From Candidatus Bipolaricaulota bacterium (GTDB lineage Bacteria; Bipolaricaulota; Bipolaricaulia; UBA7950; UBA9294): DNA of 64,000 nt. Positions 62,393 to 64,000 of the stretch are shown here, piece by piece. Both the position numbers and the translations under genes were made by a program. The notes beneath the pieces are model-generated. The model saw nothing but the letters and a program-made list of their open reading frames with translations, searched no databases and had not been told where the DNA came from. Position 1 is the stretch's first letter. Each line of letters starts with the position of its first letter. The stretch spans positions 62,001-126,000 of the forward strand of contig JANQGM010000019.1 of NCBI GenBank assembly GCA_028277345.1, written 5' to 3'.

Positions 62393-63192
62393 TGCAGATT
62401 GACGTACACAGCGTCACGTTTGCCTACGATGCCGAGCAACCCGTGCTGAGCGATATTAGCCTTGCCGTGCCCTCTGGCCGAGCTGTGGGGCTCATTGGGC
62501 CGAACGGATCCGGCAAGAGCACGCTCCTCCGGCTAATCGCGAAAAGCCTGCGCCCGAAGCGTGGATCCATTCATCTTGGGGGCAGAGACGTTGCTCAAAT
62601 GTCGACTCGAGAGATCGCGCGCTGCCTGGCGATGGTTGAACAGCAGCGCGCCATCGGCTTCGATTTCACGGTGCGAGACGTCGTCGCCATGGGGCGATTC
62701 CCTTACCGTCGCCGATGGTCCAAGGAGGACAAAACGGATCGGAACGCCATCGAGCGTGCGATGCGTTGGGCAGAAGTGGAGTCGCTTGCCAATCGTTCGG
62801 CGCGAGCCTTGTCCGGGGGAGAGGGGCAACGCGTCTTTCTGGCCATGGCGCTTGCCCAGGAACCGCAGATTCTGCTGCTGGATGAACCGACGACATTCTT
62901 GGACCTGCGGCACCAAGTGAACTTCCTGTCGATTGTTAAGGAGCGTGTGGCTTCCGGACTGACGGTGTTGCTTTCGATTCATGATCTGCCCCTTGCATCC
63001 CAAATCGCGGAGGACGTTGTGCTGCTAAACGACGGAGGCGTCGCATGCTCCGGGCATCCTGAACAGGTCCTTACCCGCGAGAATCTCCGCGAGATCTACC
63101 GAGTTGATGCAGCGGTTGGGCGACACCCTGGCTCAGGCATGCTGTATGTGCTTCCCGCGCTTGAGACCGAGGATCGATCTCCTGACTCCTAA
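62392..63192 (+). CDS. FhuC/BtuD-family ABC ATP-binding protein
   Basis: 266 residues, ATG overlapping the permease stop. Walker A GPNGSGKSTLL, Q-loop in VEQQRAIG, GRFPYRRRW (typical of FecE/FhuC), signature LSGGEGQRV and Walker B ILLLDEPTTFLDL with switch His in SIHDLPLA. Completes the importer with the two genes upstream. Confidence 0.93.
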   Translation: MQIDVHSVTFAYDAEQPVLSDISLAVPSGRAVGLIGPNGSGKSTLLRLIAKSLRPKRGSIHLGGRDVAQMSTREIARCLAMVEQQRAIGFDFTVRDVVAMGRFPYRRRWSKEDKTDRNAIERAMRWAEVESLANRSARALSGGEGQRVFLAMALAQEPQILLLDEPTTFLDLRHQVNFLSIVKERVASGLTVLLSIHDLPLASQIAEDVVLLNDGGVACSGHPEQVLTRENLREIYRVDAAVGRHPGSGMLYVLPALETEDRSPDS

Positions 63193-63257
63193 CGCTACAC
63201 GCTAGGAAGGCGGCGTCGATCGAATGGCTGCGCAGCTTGCGCAAAGAGGCCGGACGC

Positions 63258-64000
63258 CTACTTCTTGAGCAGCCCCCTCTTTGACATGGTCATCTCTATA
63301 ATGGAGTAAAGCGTTAGGGCCGCCACGGTGGCGAAGAAGGGAAGCGAGAGCAAGAGTCCGGATGGAATGTTCGATGTCGCCTGCAGGTTATTGCTGATGT
63401 AATCGACAAAACCGAAGACAACCGATCCGATCAGGATCCCCAGCGGCTTCATTCTCCCAAGATACACGATGACCAGAGCGATCCAGCCGCGGCCGGAGGT
63501 CACGTTCGGGACGAACGCTCCCAGGGTAAGCGATAGGACGGCTCCCCCCAGCGCGCAGGTGAATCCTGAAATGAGAAGCGCCGTGAATTGAATGCGCTTT
63601 GCATTGATACCGATGGCTGTCGCCGCCTTCTCGTTGATCCCGACGGCCCGTAGCCGCATGCCGAACGGCGTCCGGTTAATCACAACGGCTGCAACGACCA
63701 ACAGCAGCCAAGAGACGTACACAATCGCGTTGTGCCCGGATAGGATATTGCCCAGGATTGGGATGTTCTCCAGGATGGGAATGTTGATGGGAACCAACCG
63801 CGGCATCCCAGGGAATTGGATCGACCCCGTGACACCGTAAAACGCGTTCGCGAGCACGATGGACAATGCAATGGCGAGAAAGTTCGTTGCCAGGCCGCAG
63901 ATAAAGATGTTCGCCTTGAACTTGAACGATACGGTGGCGAAAAGCGCTGTGAGCAGCAACGTGGTTACGATGGCCCCTAGAATCCCTAGGAATAGACTTC
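63258..64000 (-). CDS. Nup-type ABC permease 2, partial at right edge
   Basis: The frame continues past the window end without a start, so the 5' part is missing. Visible: SFKFKANIFICGLATNFLAI, GMRLRAVGINEKAATAIGIN and FVPNVTSGRGWIALVIVYLG, closely matching the permease at 54290. It converges on the btuD-like gene. It indicates a second BMP-type importer lying to the right. Confidence 0.9.
   Translation of the reverse strand, partial: SLFLGILGAIVTTLLLTALFATVSFKFKANIFICGLATNFLAIALSIVLANAFYGVTGSIQFPGMPRLVPINIPILENIPILGNILSGHNAIVYVSWLLLVVAAVVINRTPFGMRLRAVGINEKAATAIGINAKRIQFTALLISGFTCALGGAVLSLTLGAFVPNVTSGRGWIALVIVYLGRMKPLGILIGSVVFGFVDYISNNLQATSNIPSGLLLSLPFFATVAALTLYSIIEMTMSKRGLLKK

Noticed and set aside
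1-64000. tRNA or rRNA genes
   Set aside because: No cloverleaf with T-loop GTTCGAxTC and acceptor pairing, and no rRNA core sequence, was found by eye; a short tRNA could still be missed.

Overview
The window is dense bacterial DNA, mostly of moderately high GC, with short intergenic gaps and good Shine-Dalgarno (SD) sites. No rRNA, tRNA, CRISPR array or plasmid or phage module was seen. Lipoboxes, a beta-barrel-like protein ending in Phe and RND and ABC exporters suggest a diderm. Aldehyde:ferredoxin oxidoreductase, a four-cluster ferredoxin, corrinoid methyltransferases and a molybdenum hydroxylase suggest an anaerobic, amino-acid- or purine-fermenting life. No marker gene fixes the phylum; an uncultured lineage is my guess.

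Layout. (1) 1-14.9 kb is an envelope region: a truncated RND/MMPL exporter, an ABC-2 exporter with an outer-membrane-like partner, lipoproteins, an LRR protein, CARDB-like and PKD-like secreted proteins, a FAD dehydrogenase, an adenylate-forming ligase and an amidohydrolase. (2) 15.1-22.8 kb is an A/T-richer island. A REP-associated transposase lies at its edge with its own repeats. Inside are two tandem histidine kinase plus stand-alone receiver pairs, a third receiver and a coiled-coil membrane protein, with no DNA-binding output domain. (3) 23.1-31.8 kb holds an IclR regulator, ispH plus a prenyl synthase, a DUF3467 protein, an array of palindromes, a FucI-like protein, an MscS channel, a class III aminotransferase and a BMP-type substrate-binding protein. 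(4) 32.4-59.7 kb is one 27-kb block of collinear + strand genes, many overlapping by 1-8 bases. In order it encodes ATP-dependent hydantoinase A and B, an opine-dehydrogenase-like protein, a transcarbamylase, a corrinoid protein, MtmB-like and MttB-like methyltransferases without pyrrolysine, an ornithine-cyclodeaminase-like protein, ferredoxin, AOR, a three-subunit xanthine-dehydrogenase-type enzyme, an SsnA-like amidohydrolase, a PreA-like flavoprotein, a BMP/Nup-type ABC importer, and a dehydrogenase/FGGY kinase/LsrF-like aldolase/MFS module. (5) 59.8-63.2 kb holds a winged-helix regulator and a BtuFCD-like importer behind a promoter and perfect palindrome. A second Nup-type permease runs off the right edge.

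How region 4 may work (inference): the ABC importer brings in a nucleoside or N-heterocycle. The Mo hydroxylase, amidohydrolase and PreA-like enzyme modify the ring, and HyuAB opens a hydantoin-like ring. The transcarbamylase could recover carbamoyl phosphate from the carbamoyl product. The corrinoid protein with its two methyltransferases would remove N-methyl groups, and the imine or opine dehydrogenases would process the amine product. The BtuFCD-like system could supply corrinoid. This combination, with an MtmB homolog lacking pyrrolysine, is the best candidate for an undescribed system here.
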